NCBI RefSeq assembly: GCF_000305785.2
Contig: NC_018868.3
Coordinates: 1,288,001-1,352,000, forward strand
DNA: 64,000 bases
Source of the DNA: Simiduia agarivorans SA1 = DSM 21679
Lineage (GTDB): Bacteria > Pseudomonadota > Gammaproteobacteria > Pseudomonadales > Cellvibrionaceae
Direction of reading: 5' to 3'
The position numbers and the translations under genes are program-made. Below the pieces are notes generated by a model. The model was not told where the DNA came from. It saw only the letters and a program-made list of their open reading frames with translations, and ran no database searches. Positions 34,089-42,390 of this stretch are shown here, piece by piece (position 1 is the first letter of the stretch; each line of letters opens with the position of its first letter).

Positions 34089-35903
34089 TCAGTCGGCGCG
34101 CTTCCGCAGCACGCCACTGTCGATGTACACGCGCTGATCATCAAACCAACGCACCTGATCACCTTCAATCACCGTGTAGAACTTACGTGGCTCTCCGAAG
34201 GACCACTGAGCCCACTGCCGGCAAAACTGATCGCCTTCAACCCACCAACGGCCTTCGTCGCGTTCTTCGTTGGCAAAGCCGGCATAGCCGACCATGGTGC
34301 CATCGGCAAAGAGATCAATGGTCAGCGGTTGACCGTACACGGTTTTACACAGAATGCGCGCATTGGCAAAGGCACGGGATAATTGCGCACGGGTCAACCA
34401 ACACGGATTGGCGACATCCAACGCTTCGGGTGTCAGGCTGCTCAGGGTTTTGATCAATTCGGCAAGCCGTGCGATACCGGGACGGATCTGCTCTAATGGC
34501 AAGCTGCTCACGCCCACGCGGAAACACGGCGGGACTTCGCCGGAACCACCGAAATAGTGATCCACCGGCTCGATAAGAATACCCTGCTTCTCCGCCTCGG
34601 CACACAGCCGATCGATGGGCAACCCGGCCGGGCCTTCAACCCAACAACAAGTACCGCCTTCGGATTGCATCGTGTGCACCGACTGGGTGAGGTAATAATT
34701 GAGTGCATCGCGCAGCACGGTCCACCGGCTCTTGAAAGTTTCATGCAGCCGTCGCATGGTGGCGTCATAGTGCCCGAGAGACAAAAAGAACGCCGCTGTG
34801 CGCTGGTTATTGGCTGCCGGAAAGCGCGAAAACAACCGTCGCATATCGCGCGCCGCCTGAATCAGATTCGGGTCGGCCACCAGATACCCCAAGCGCAATC
34901 CGGGCGAAATAATTTTCGACAAACTGCCCAGATACAGCACCCGGCCAGTGGTGTCGGCGCTTTTGATGGCGGGGTGTGGATTGCCCAGAAAATTGGTTTC
35001 GCTGTCAAAATCATCTTCAATAATCACCTGATCAAACTGCTCTGCCTGATCGAGTAATTCGGCACGTCGGGTCGAGCTCATGGTTACTGTGGTGGGCACC
35101 TGATGACTGGGAGTCACGTAAACGTAACAAGCGTCACCGGTATTGTGTTGCGTGCAGAAGCCTTCGGCATCTACCGGTACAAAGCTCAGTTCAGCACCCC
35201 GCTCATGTACCAACGCGCGGAAATCCGGGTAGCCCGGCTCCTCCATAGCCACGCGCATGCCAGAACGGAACAGCAGATGCGCCAGCAGCGCCAGCGCTTC
35301 TTGTGCGCCGCTGGTAATCAGGATTTCATCGGCTCGGGCAGAGATACCTCGCCGGGGCAGAATCTTGGTGCGGATCTGTTCGATCAGCTGGGGATCATCG
35401 GCATCGCCACGCGCGCGCGACCAGTCATTGATCTCGCGCACGCCCAAGGCCAGCCGACTCGACTCGCGCCACTCGGCTACCGGAAATAAACTCTGGTCAA
35501 ATTCGCCTTCCAGAAACGGAAAGGGATAATCCTGCCAATTGGGTGGCACACCGAATCCCGGTTCACGCCCGGTGGTATCGGGTAAACGCGAACGCCAGAG
35601 ATCCGAACCGGGCGCCGGGCGCGCAACGCCGGCCAGCGCCGAAGGCCGGCTCAGCATGGCCTCATTCACGTAGATGCCGCTGCGCTCGCGACTGACCAGA
35701 TAGCCCTCGTCAATTAATTGCTGATAGGCCAACACCACCGTGTTACGGGCAATCGCAAGGTGATCGGCGAGCCGGCGCGAGGACGGCAACCGCTGTCCTA
35801 CCGGAATCAGGCCGTCGGTCACCAAAGCCACAATCTGTTGGCGCAATTGCGTTTGTAAATTGAGATCAGTCCCGCCTTCAAGGGAGATCAGGTTTTCCAA
35901 CAT
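34089..35903 (-). CDS. MocR/PdxR-type transcriptional regulator (GntR HTH plus aminotransferase domain) with extra C-terminal domain
   Basis: A 604-aa regulator. Residues 1-75 are a GntR winged helix (GQRLPSSRRLADHLAIARNTV, split by QLIDEGYLVSR). Residues about 110-475 are a fold-type I aminotransferase domain with PLP contacts: EEPGYPDF, YVTPSHQVPT, IIEDDFDSE and the lysine in LYLGSLSKIISPGLRLGY. MocR proteins usually end here, near 470-500 aa. This one carries about 125 further residues with Trp/Cys-rich motifs (GRWWVEGDQFCRQW, FYTVIEGDQVRWF) resembling small beta-sandwich/lipocalin-like domains. Such regulators sense amino compounds through PLP and bind direct-repeat operators. Three such sites lie in the downstream block. 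No CTGG pair was seen at its own promoter. Confidence 0.9.
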   Translation of the reverse strand: MLENLISLEGGTDLNLQTQLRQQIVALVTDGLIPVGQRLPSSRRLADHLAIARNTVVLAYQQLIDEGYLVSRERSGIYVNEAMLSRPSALAGVARPAPGSDLWRSRLPDTTGREPGFGVPPNWQDYPFPFLEGEFDQSLFPVAEWRESSRLALGVREINDWSRARGDADDPQLIEQIRTKILPRRGISARADEILITSGAQEALALLAHLLFRSGMRVAMEEPGYPDFRALVHERGAELSFVPVDAEGFCTQHNTGDACYVYVTPSHQVPTTVTMSSTRRAELLDQAEQFDQVIIEDDFDSETNFLGNPHPAIKSADTTGRVLYLGSLSKIISPGLRLGYLVADPNLIQAARDMRRLFSRFPAANNQRTAAFFLSLGHYDATMRRLHETFKSRWTVLRDALNYYLTQSVHTMQSEGGTCCWVEGPAGLPIDRLCAEAEKQGILIEPVDHYFGGSGEVPPCFRVGVSSLPLEQIRPGIARLAELIKTLSSLTPEALDVANPCWLTRAQLSRAFANARILCKTVYGQPLTIDLFADGTMVGYAGFANEERDEGRWWVEGDQFCRQWAQWSFGEPRKFYTVIEGDQVRWFDDQRVYIDSGVLRKRAD

Positions 35904-35965
35904 GGCCGTTATTCTTGTACTTTTGTATTAAGCAATGTCGCCTTTTACCTTCGCCAAGTCAACAC

Positions 35966-36030
35966 TACCAAGGGGTCTGGCCCCTTGGTACTTACCTACC
36001 AATGGGCCAGACCGGGTCGCGACAGCCCCC
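35966..36030. repeat. Palindromic repeat, AAGTACCAAGGGG family, copy B
   Basis: TACCAAGGGG-TCTGG-CCCCTTGGTA forms a perfect 10-bp stem (35966-35990). It is followed by GGGCCAGACCGGGTCGCG, the reverse complement of the centre of copy A, so modules are rearranged between copies. It lies between the MocR gene and the terminator of TonB receptor 2. Confidence 0.85.
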
Positions 36031-36045
36031 GCGCAAACCCAGCGC

Positions 36046-36073
36046 AAAAAAAAGGGCCCGCTATTGCGGGCCC
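36046..36073 (-). terminator. Terminator after TonB receptor 2
   Basis: GGGCCCGC-TATT-GCGGGCCC is a perfect 8-bp stem. On the minus strand it is followed by eight T residues, 20 bp after the receptor stop. Confidence 0.9.
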
Positions 36074-36092
36074 CAGGAGGGAAAAGTCTGGC

Positions 36093-38426
36093 TTATTGCC
36101 ATTCGTAACCGAAGCTGATGCCAAAGGTGCGCGGACGGCTCACGCCGAAGAAATGCGCAGGCACGATGCCACCGTTGTTGTTGATACCATCGTAGAACAC
36201 TTCGTCGGTAAGGTTTTCCACGTAGGCAATTACAGACCACTGGTCATCTGAACGGTAACCAAAGCGCAGGTTCCATTCCTGGTAGGCATCAATCTGGGTT
36301 TCATCCAGGTCTTCCCAACCGCGACCACGCTCACCTTCGAAGGTCACGCCCAGGTTACCCACGATCTGACCGGCGCCGTAGGGGTAATGCATGTTAAGCA
36401 CCGCACTACCGGACCAGTCAGGCGCCCAGAACAGCTTGGAGCCTTCGCAATAACTGTCGGTCGGGTTAGCCACCGGATCGGTGTCGTCACTGGCCGGGCA
36501 TACACCTGCCATTTTGGTGGCCTCGGTATTCAGGTAGCCAATGCCTGCGTACAAGTCCCAGTTATCGTTCAGTGATGCGGTGATCGAGCCCTCGATACCG
36601 CTGCCATCCACAACACCGGCGTTGCGGACTTTAGCGGGCACTTCGCTGTTGATTACCTGCAAATCCTGATACTTGTACATGAATGCGGTCAGAGTCACAT
36701 TGGCCCGTCCGTCGAACAAGGAGTCTTTGTAGCCCAGCTCCCACGAGTCAACCGTTTCCGGATCAAATGTATTGAGTGGGTAATCGCCCTGGGAAATCGG
36801 ATCACCTTCGAAGGTGTCATCGGTGTCGATACTGAAGGTACCGAAACCGCCTGGCTTATAGCCCTGAGTGAAACTCAGGAACGTCATGGCGGTATCGTTC
36901 GGGCGGAACCGGACAATGGCGCGCCAGGTGGTATCGGTCCAGGTTTCGGACTGTTTGATGTCGCCATCAGTGAAGAAGCCATAAGCCCAATAGGCGCCTA
37001 AGTAGCTCTCGGGCTCTGGCACATTCTGGGTAAAGGTTTTCTTATCATTGGAATAACGCGCGCCGATGCTCGCATCCCATTGATCGTTGATGGCGTAGCT
37101 CAGGTCAACGTAAGTAGCCCAACCTTCGTAATCACCTTTTGCGCGGTTACCTTCATCCAGGAAACCGGTATCGCTAGGGTAGAAATCGGTGTAGTAATCG
37201 GAGCAACCATTGATGGTAGAACCGTAGTAATAGAAGTAGTAGTACTTACACATTTCATCTTCCGACCCACGCAGGCGGAAGGTGGCATCAATTTTTTCCT
37301 GGTAGTAAGACACACCGGCATACCAGCTCAGCGCATCGCTACCGGTGGAAGTCAGACGCAGTTCCTGCTGGAAATAATCGCCCGACTGCTCCTGACGGTA
37401 GTTATTCAGGTTAACTGGTGTGCCGTCGTAATCTTCGCCGTAGTAATAATCGTGGTCTTTGTAGCCAGTGTTGGAGACCAACTCGGCAAAGCCCAGATCG
37501 TAGCTCAGCTTCAATTGCAGCGACAGGATATCGGCGTCATCCTGATTGCCATCAGCCAGGTCCAACGCCACTTCGCGATCGCCGGTGGGCACACTGATAG
37601 GGCCATTCGCTTCGTTAATGGCATCCCAGGTTTCACCGGTAGTGACGGCGTGATAAACAGAGCCGGACTGTTCGCGGGTTTCATATTCAGCCACGAAATC
37701 CGCGCCGAGCTTTTCACCCTGGAATGTGGTGGACCAGCGCAGGGCTGACTTTTCATGTGCAATCAGGTCGGGACCGCCGGCCAGGTTTTTCACATAACCG
37801 TCTTCCTGTGAATGGTAGCCGGCGATGCGGGTGGCCCACTGCTCGTTGATGGGCAGGTTGATGGCACCTTCTACAACCGCATGGCCACGCTGGCCGAGAT
37901 CGACATCGATGTAGCCAGAATTGCCGCCATTGATATCAGCTTTTTGCGTGTGCACACTGATCGCACCACCGATGGATGAGCGACCAAACAGGAAACCTTG
38001 CGGCCCGCGCAATACTTCCGAACGCTCCATATCGTACAAACTGGTCACTGCAGCGCCGTTGCGCCCTTCGTAAAAATCGTTTTTGAAAAACGCCGCCGAG
38101 GGATCACCACCAATACCGAAATCCTGGGTGCGGATACCGCGCACACTCACGGCATCCAGGAATGAATCCTTGGAGTTACCGGTAATACCCGGGGTGATGT
38201 TGATCAGGTCTTTGACATCGTCCAGGTTGTTGTCTTTGGTGAAATCACCGGTAAAAGCGGAAATGGCCAGTGGCACATCCTGCACATTTTCGGCGCGCTT
38301 GGTGGCGGTTACCGTCACTTCTTCCAGCCAGTCCTGGGCATGAACATTCATGCCGAGGCCCGAGGCAACGGCGGCGGCTGCAATACTCACAGCCAACCGT
38401 TTACGGGTAGGTAAGGTGTGCTTCAT
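36093..38426 (-). CDS. TonB-dependent outer-membrane receptor (2), with tyrosine-rich disulfide-bracketed loop
   Basis: A 777-aa receptor. The ATG at 38426 follows GAGGAAGCT and starts a signal peptide ending NVHAQ; the frame upstream of it (to 38585) runs into the sulfotransferase gene and is not used. TonB box EEVTVTATK, plug segment DVKDLINITPGITG and VLRGPQGFLFGRSSIGGAISV are typical. The barrel ends in SFGYEWQ. Residues 393-408 read CKYYYFYYYGSTINGC, flanked by EDE and SDYYTDFYPSD, so a tyrosine cluster is enclosed by two cysteines and acidic residues in a predicted extracellular loop. The start is 28 bp after the sulfotransferase 2 stop, which indicates one operon. Confidence 0.94.
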   Translation of the reverse strand: MKHTLPTRKRLAVSIAAAAVASGLGMNVHAQDWLEEVTVTATKRAENVQDVPLAISAFTGDFTKDNNLDDVKDLINITPGITGNSKDSFLDAVSVRGIRTQDFGIGGDPSAAFFKNDFYEGRNGAAVTSLYDMERSEVLRGPQGFLFGRSSIGGAISVHTQKADINGGNSGYIDVDLGQRGHAVVEGAINLPINEQWATRIAGYHSQEDGYVKNLAGGPDLIAHEKSALRWSTTFQGEKLGADFVAEYETREQSGSVYHAVTTGETWDAINEANGPISVPTGDREVALDLADGNQDDADILSLQLKLSYDLGFAELVSNTGYKDHDYYYGEDYDGTPVNLNNYRQEQSGDYFQQELRLTSTGSDALSWYAGVSYYQEKIDATFRLRGSEDEMCKYYYFYYYGSTINGCSDYYTDFYPSDTGFLDEGNRAKGDYEGWATYVDLSYAINDQWDASIGARYSNDKKTFTQNVPEPESYLGAYWAYGFFTDGDIKQSETWTDTTWRAIVRFRPNDTAMTFLSFTQGYKPGGFGTFSIDTDDTFEGDPISQGDYPLNTFDPETVDSWELGYKDSLFDGRANVTLTAFMYKYQDLQVINSEVPAKVRNAGVVDGSGIEGSITASLNDNWDLYAGIGYLNTEATKMAGVCPASDDTDPVANPTDSYCEGSKLFWAPDWSGSAVLNMHYPYGAGQIVGNLGVTFEGERGRGWEDLDETQIDAYQEWNLRFGYRSDDQWSVIAYVENLTDEVFYDGINNNGGIVPAHFFGVSRPRTFGISFGYEWQ

Positions 38427-38454
38427 AGCTTCCTCTCTTTTGTTATCAGGGTTT

Positions 38455-40053
38455 TTATTCCACAGGGATTTTTTCATTGCGAAGCGTCTGCAACATGGGT
38501 TGCAGTTGTTGTTGGTATTTTTTCCAGCGGCCGATCGAGCGGGTGTGAGCAGGTTCACGCACCTGCGCCGCACTGGCGGTAGCAACCGTTGCCTGCGATT
38601 GATGGAAGTTCAGGCATTGATCTTCCCAGGGCAATTCCAGATAGTCGATTAACGCACGGGCATTGGGTTCCAGATCGCGCGCGGTCTGTTCGTAAGAAAT
38701 ATCGAAGAACCGGCCAGGGAAGCGCTCGCGGTAGGTGTCCATCAGCCGGCGATAGCGCGCGTGATGGCGGGCCATTTCTTCCTGATCGTAAGAATGCAAA
38801 TAGGCATCGGCAAACAATTGCTTGAAGCTGGCGAAACAGGCATCCATGGGATCGCGTACCAGGTGCACGATTTTTGCGTTCGGCAGCGCTTTTAAAATAA
38901 ACGGAATCAACAGGTAATTGACCGGCAGTTTATCCACAAAGCGCGGCGTGTCGCCCTGCATGCGTTGCGTGGATGCCAGGTATCGCTCACCCACCTGATT
39001 AAAATCGAGGTTGCGCGCAGCCTGGAACAATTCCGCCGAAAAACGCCGCGGGTCCTGATGCTGAGTCAGACGCCGGAGCGTGAGGCCAAACTGCTGCAAC
39101 TCGCCGGCAGAGGTCACCTGCGAATGGCTGGTAATAATGCGCTCAATAAGCGTGGTGCCGGTGCGCGGCTGACCCAATACAAAAATGGGCGCAGCACTGT
39201 CTACCGACGAGGTTCCCTCGGCCAGCCAGTCGACCGTGCACAAATCCGTCAGCGCATCAAACATGGCCACTTCAGCGGCCTCATCGAACGCCACGGTTTC
39301 GCGCCGGGCAGCGGCGCCTGCAATAAACGCCTCGATAGCGCCGTCCCAGTCCTTGAGGTCTTCGCATTCTTTGCCGATGGCATAATGTAAAAACGCTTGA
39401 GCGCGGTGCGTAATACGCGGATGCGCCAGTAATGCTTGCATGGCATCTATGTGACTGCGGTCAGTGGCCTTGTGCGCGCCCGACAAGGACCAATGAATCT
39501 GCGCCTGGGAAGGCGCCTGTTCGAGCACGCGCCGGAAACGCAGTTCGGCATCCGCCAACTCGCCGTGGTAAACCCGGTTGTTGGCCAGATTCATTTCGTA
39601 GGGCACATGCCCCGGCGCAGCGGCAACGGCTTTTTCGAACGCTTGGCGCGCCAGGCCATGGTCGCCCATGCGGGTATAAACCGTGCCCATCAGATCCTGC
39701 ACCAGCGGATCGTCGGTGGCCGCGCGCTCGGCCTGCACCAAGGCGGCATCGGCACGGTTGACCTGGCCTTCTTCCATAAACAACCGGGCCAGATGGGCCC
39801 AGGCTGCAGCGTGATTTTTATCGAGTGCGGTGACCGACCCGAAGGCCTGAATGGCGGTGTGGCGTTCGCGCAATTCCAATGCCACCAAGCCCACCAGAAA
39901 GTGCGCTTGAGGTAAGCGTGGATTTTGCGCAATCACTGCCTGACAAAGGCGAGCGGCATCCTGAGGGCGGCCCTGATTGAGCGCCTCAAATCCTTCTCGC
40001 AACATCTGGGCCAGCGTCTGTTGCTGGCTTGCCTGTTGAAGCAACGTGTCCAT
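38455..40053 (-). CDS. TPR-containing sulfotransferase family protein (2)
   Basis: A 532-aa protein with about six TPR units (residues 1-250, for example AHFLVGLVALELRERHTAIQAF split by AAWAHLARLFMEEGQVNRAD) and a C-terminal PAPS-dependent sulfotransferase domain. The 5'-phosphosulfate loop is FVLGQPRTGTTLIERI near residue 293 and the 3'-phosphate region is HLVRDPMDACFASFKQLF. TPR-sulfotransferases are common beside TonB receptors in marine and plant-associated proteobacteria, but their acceptor is not established; eukaryotic relatives and RaxST sulfate tyrosines. It precedes TonB receptor 2 by 28 bp and is probably co-transcribed with it. The Shine-Dalgarno is poorly spaced (AGGGG abuts the ATG). 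Confidence 0.88.
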   Translation of the reverse strand: MDTLLQQASQQQTLAQMLREGFEALNQGRPQDAARLCQAVIAQNPRLPQAHFLVGLVALELRERHTAIQAFGSVTALDKNHAAAWAHLARLFMEEGQVNRADAALVQAERAATDDPLVQDLMGTVYTRMGDHGLARQAFEKAVAAAPGHVPYEMNLANNRVYHGELADAELRFRRVLEQAPSQAQIHWSLSGAHKATDRSHIDAMQALLAHPRITHRAQAFLHYAIGKECEDLKDWDGAIEAFIAGAAARRETVAFDEAAEVAMFDALTDLCTVDWLAEGTSSVDSAAPIFVLGQPRTGTTLIERIITSHSQVTSAGELQQFGLTLRRLTQHQDPRRFSAELFQAARNLDFNQVGERYLASTQRMQGDTPRFVDKLPVNYLLIPFILKALPNAKIVHLVRDPMDACFASFKQLFADAYLHSYDQEEMARHHARYRRLMDTYRERFPGRFFDISYEQTARDLEPNARALIDYLELPWEDQCLNFHQSQATVATASAAQVREPAHTRSIGRWKKYQQQLQPMLQTLRNEKIPVE

Positions 40054-40341
40054 CCCCTGTGTGTTATTAGTGCGGCGTCAACGCCGCCGGCGGTGGCCTG
40101 TGACGGGCCATCCCCTCTACGTTTATATACCTTCGCCGCGTAAACGCCAGTGCTTTTCGTGATTACTGCGATTACACGCGATTGATTCTGGACAATATTT
40201 GTTCAAAACTACCTATTCCGAATAATTATTCATATACCCAAAGCGGGTCAAGTATAAATGTCATGACAAAGACTGGTAAGCCAACCGAAGCTTGGGTAAA
40301 TTTGCCCGTTTTACACCAATAACAAATCGCCGGGTCCCCCT
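40054..40341. promoter_or_regulatory. Divergent promoter region between sulfotransferase 2 and the NhaC-type gene
   Basis: 288 bp without a gene. It contains a GCGGCG-TCAA-CGCCGC hairpin (40072-40087) close to the sulfotransferase start and an AT-rich segment with the 12-bp palindrome GAATAATTATTC (40220-40231). No CTGG pair with 23-bp spacing was found here. Confidence 0.45.
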
Positions 40342-42303
40342 ATGAAGGCCATGAATTTCCTGATGCGCAAGGCATTACTCGCCTGCCTGCTGTTCGCCGC
40401 TACCCTGTCGGGTAACGCGGTTGCCGAATCCACCGAGGAGGGCCCGTGGACGCTGCCCAGAATTGTGCTGCAAGACGTCCCTTTTTCCATCAGTCTCGCC
40501 GATACCACCCCCACCGAGGATCTATGGCTGAGTCTCAACGGCGAGCGCATCGAGCTCACACCCAGCGATGACGGCCTGAGTTTCAGCGAACTCAGTACCG
40601 GCGAAAGCCAGGCGGCCCTGCAGTTGATGCAAGGCGACACCGTATTGGCCGAAAGCACCCTCACCGCCCTGCCCGGCTGGTTTTCACTGATTCCCGCACT
40701 CATGGCCGTGACCATGGCGCTGCTGTTGCGCAACGTGATGATTGCCCTGTTCACCTCGTTGGTGCTGGGTATCTGGATGCTGTACGGCTTTTCGGCCATG
40801 GGCTTTATTTACGCGATTCTGGATTCCTGCCAGGTCTATGTGGTGAACGCGCTGACCGAGCGCGAACACATGGAGGTGGTGGTGTTCTGCTTCCTGATTG
40901 GCGGCCTGGTGGGCATTATTTCCCGCAATGGTGGCACCATGGGCATTGCCGAGCGCATCACCCGGGTGGTGAAAAACCGCGCGCAAACTCAGCTCTCCAC
41001 CAGTTTTCTGGGACTGGCAATTTTCTTCGACGACTATGCCAACAGCCTGATTGTGGGCAACACCATGAAGAAAATTTCCGACACCATGCGCATTTCGCGC
41101 GAGAAGCTGGCGTACATCGTGGATTGCACGGCCGCACCCGTATCGGCCATTTTGTTCGTCACCACCTGGATCGGCTTTCAGGTGGGCGTTATCAACGATG
41201 GCCTCGCCACCATTGGCAATTTTGAAGAATCCGCCTATTCCGTGTTCCTGAACTCGCTCATGTTCAGTTTTTATCCGGTACTGGCCATCGTTTTCGTGCT
41301 CTACATCGCCGGTACCGGCAAGGATTTTGGCCCCATGCTTAAGGCCGAACGGCGCGCCTTTCACACTGGCCGCGTACTGAGTGAATCCATGCAGCACGAC
41401 GCCGGCCCGGCACCGGAAGAAAAAGACCTGGAGCCCAAGCCCGGCGTGCCGCACCGCGCCTTTAACGCCATCATCCCTATGGGCGTGCTGATTGGCGTGA
41501 CCATGCTGGCCATTTACATGACCGGCCTCGCCAGCCCCGACCGGGCCGACGATTCCCTGCGCGAAATCATCGGCAACGCCAACTCCTTTGCTTCCATGAT
41601 GTACGGCTCCGTGGCCGGCTGCCTGACCGCACTGATCATGACCATGGCCCAGCGCCTGCTCACCGTGCACGAGATCACTGAGTCCTGGTTTGCGGGCGCC
41701 AAAGCGGTGATGTTAGTGATATTCGTGCTGACCCTGGCCTGGTCACTGTCGGCGGTGAATACCGAACTGCACACCTCCGACTTCCTGATTTCCGCCCTGG
41801 GCGACACCCTTAATCCGAACGTCATGCCGCTGGTGATTTTCCTGCTGGCCGCCTTTATGGCCTTTGCCACCGGCTCCTCGTGGGGCGTGATGGGCATCAT
41901 GATGCCCATGGTGGTGCCACTGGCCTGGGCCGTGCTGATGCACAACAACATGACCGACGCCGCCAACATGCACCTGTTCTACTCCAGCGTATCGGCCGTA
42001 CTGGCCGGCGCCATCTGGGGCGACCACTGCTCGCCACTGGCGGAATCCACCCTGCTCTCGGCCATGGCTTCCGGCTGCGACCTGATCGATCACGTGCGCA
42101 GCCAGATGCTGTATTGCCTCGTGGTGGGCTTGGTGGGCGCAATCTTCGGCACCCTGGCCGCCGGCTTCGGTCTGCCCTGGTGGATCTGCATGCTGGTGGG
42201 CGCCGCGCTCTTGTGGGGCGTCGTGCAGGTATTCGGCAAGCGTGCGGAAGATCCCATCGATATCCCGGCCGCCAGCAGCCAATCAGCGTCCGAAAGCGCC
42301 TGA
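40342..42303 (+). CDS. NhaC-type Na+/H+ antiporter family protein with N-terminal signal peptide and periplasmic domain
   Basis: A 653-aa inner-membrane transporter. From residue about 115 onward it follows the NhaC/COG1757 family (EREHMEVVVFCFLIGGLVGI, LGLAIFFDDYANSLIVGNTM, FATGSSWGVMGIMMPMVVPL, WGDHCSPLAESTLLSAMASG), with about eleven helices. Members exchange Na+ for H+ or, like MleN, carry organic acids or amino acids. Unusually the N-terminus has a cleavable-looking signal peptide (ALLACLLFAATLSGNAVAES) and about 85 polar residues of beta character before the first helix. ATGs at 40351 and 40360 are alternative starts. It is followed by a palindromic repeat and an oxidase gene on the same strand. 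Confidence 0.87.
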   Translation: MKAMNFLMRKALLACLLFAATLSGNAVAESTEEGPWTLPRIVLQDVPFSISLADTTPTEDLWLSLNGERIELTPSDDGLSFSELSTGESQAALQLMQGDTVLAESTLTALPGWFSLIPALMAVTMALLLRNVMIALFTSLVLGIWMLYGFSAMGFIYAILDSCQVYVVNALTEREHMEVVVFCFLIGGLVGIISRNGGTMGIAERITRVVKNRAQTQLSTSFLGLAIFFDDYANSLIVGNTMKKISDTMRISREKLAYIVDCTAAPVSAILFVTTWIGFQVGVINDGLATIGNFEESAYSVFLNSLMFSFYPVLAIVFVLYIAGTGKDFGPMLKAERRAFHTGRVLSESMQHDAGPAPEEKDLEPKPGVPHRAFNAIIPMGVLIGVTMLAIYMTGLASPDRADDSLREIIGNANSFASMMYGSVAGCLTALIMTMAQRLLTVHEITESWFAGAKAVMLVIFVLTLAWSLSAVNTELHTSDFLISALGDTLNPNVMPLVIFLLAAFMAFATGSSWGVMGIMMPMVVPLAWAVLMHNNMTDAANMHLFYSSVSAVLAGAIWGDHCSPLAESTLLSAMASGCDLIDHVRSQMLYCLVVGLVGAIFGTLAAGFGLPWWICMLVGAALLWGVVQVFGKRAEDPIDIPAASSQSASESA

Positions 42304-42312
42304 GATCCAGGA

Positions 42313-42390
42313 CGGGGGTCAGATCCATTCGCATTGGGCATGAAACCGGAACTCAACGCACATGAACACTAGTTCGGGATCTGACCCCCG
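42313..42390. repeat. Palindromic repeat with 14-bp arms (CGGGGGTCAGATCC / GGATCTGACCCCCG)
   Basis: Perfect 14-bp inverted arms at 42313-42326 and 42377-42390 enclose a 50-nt centre. The GGGGTCAGA core links it to the repeats at 45440-45527 and 59783-59869. The right arm lies inside the first codons of the next gene. Confidence 0.85.

Noticed and set aside
40054..40341. Fourth MocR-type operator for TonB receptor 2/sulfotransferase 2 or the NhaC-type gene
   Set aside because: CTGG occurs at 40188 and 40273, but no second CTGG lies 23 bp away on either strand, so I did not include these genes in the candidate regulon.
40684..41670. 328-codon His/Gly-rich open frame antisense to the NhaC-type gene
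   Set aside because: Composition is that of a GC-rich complementary shadow; the sense strand matches a known transporter family over its whole length.
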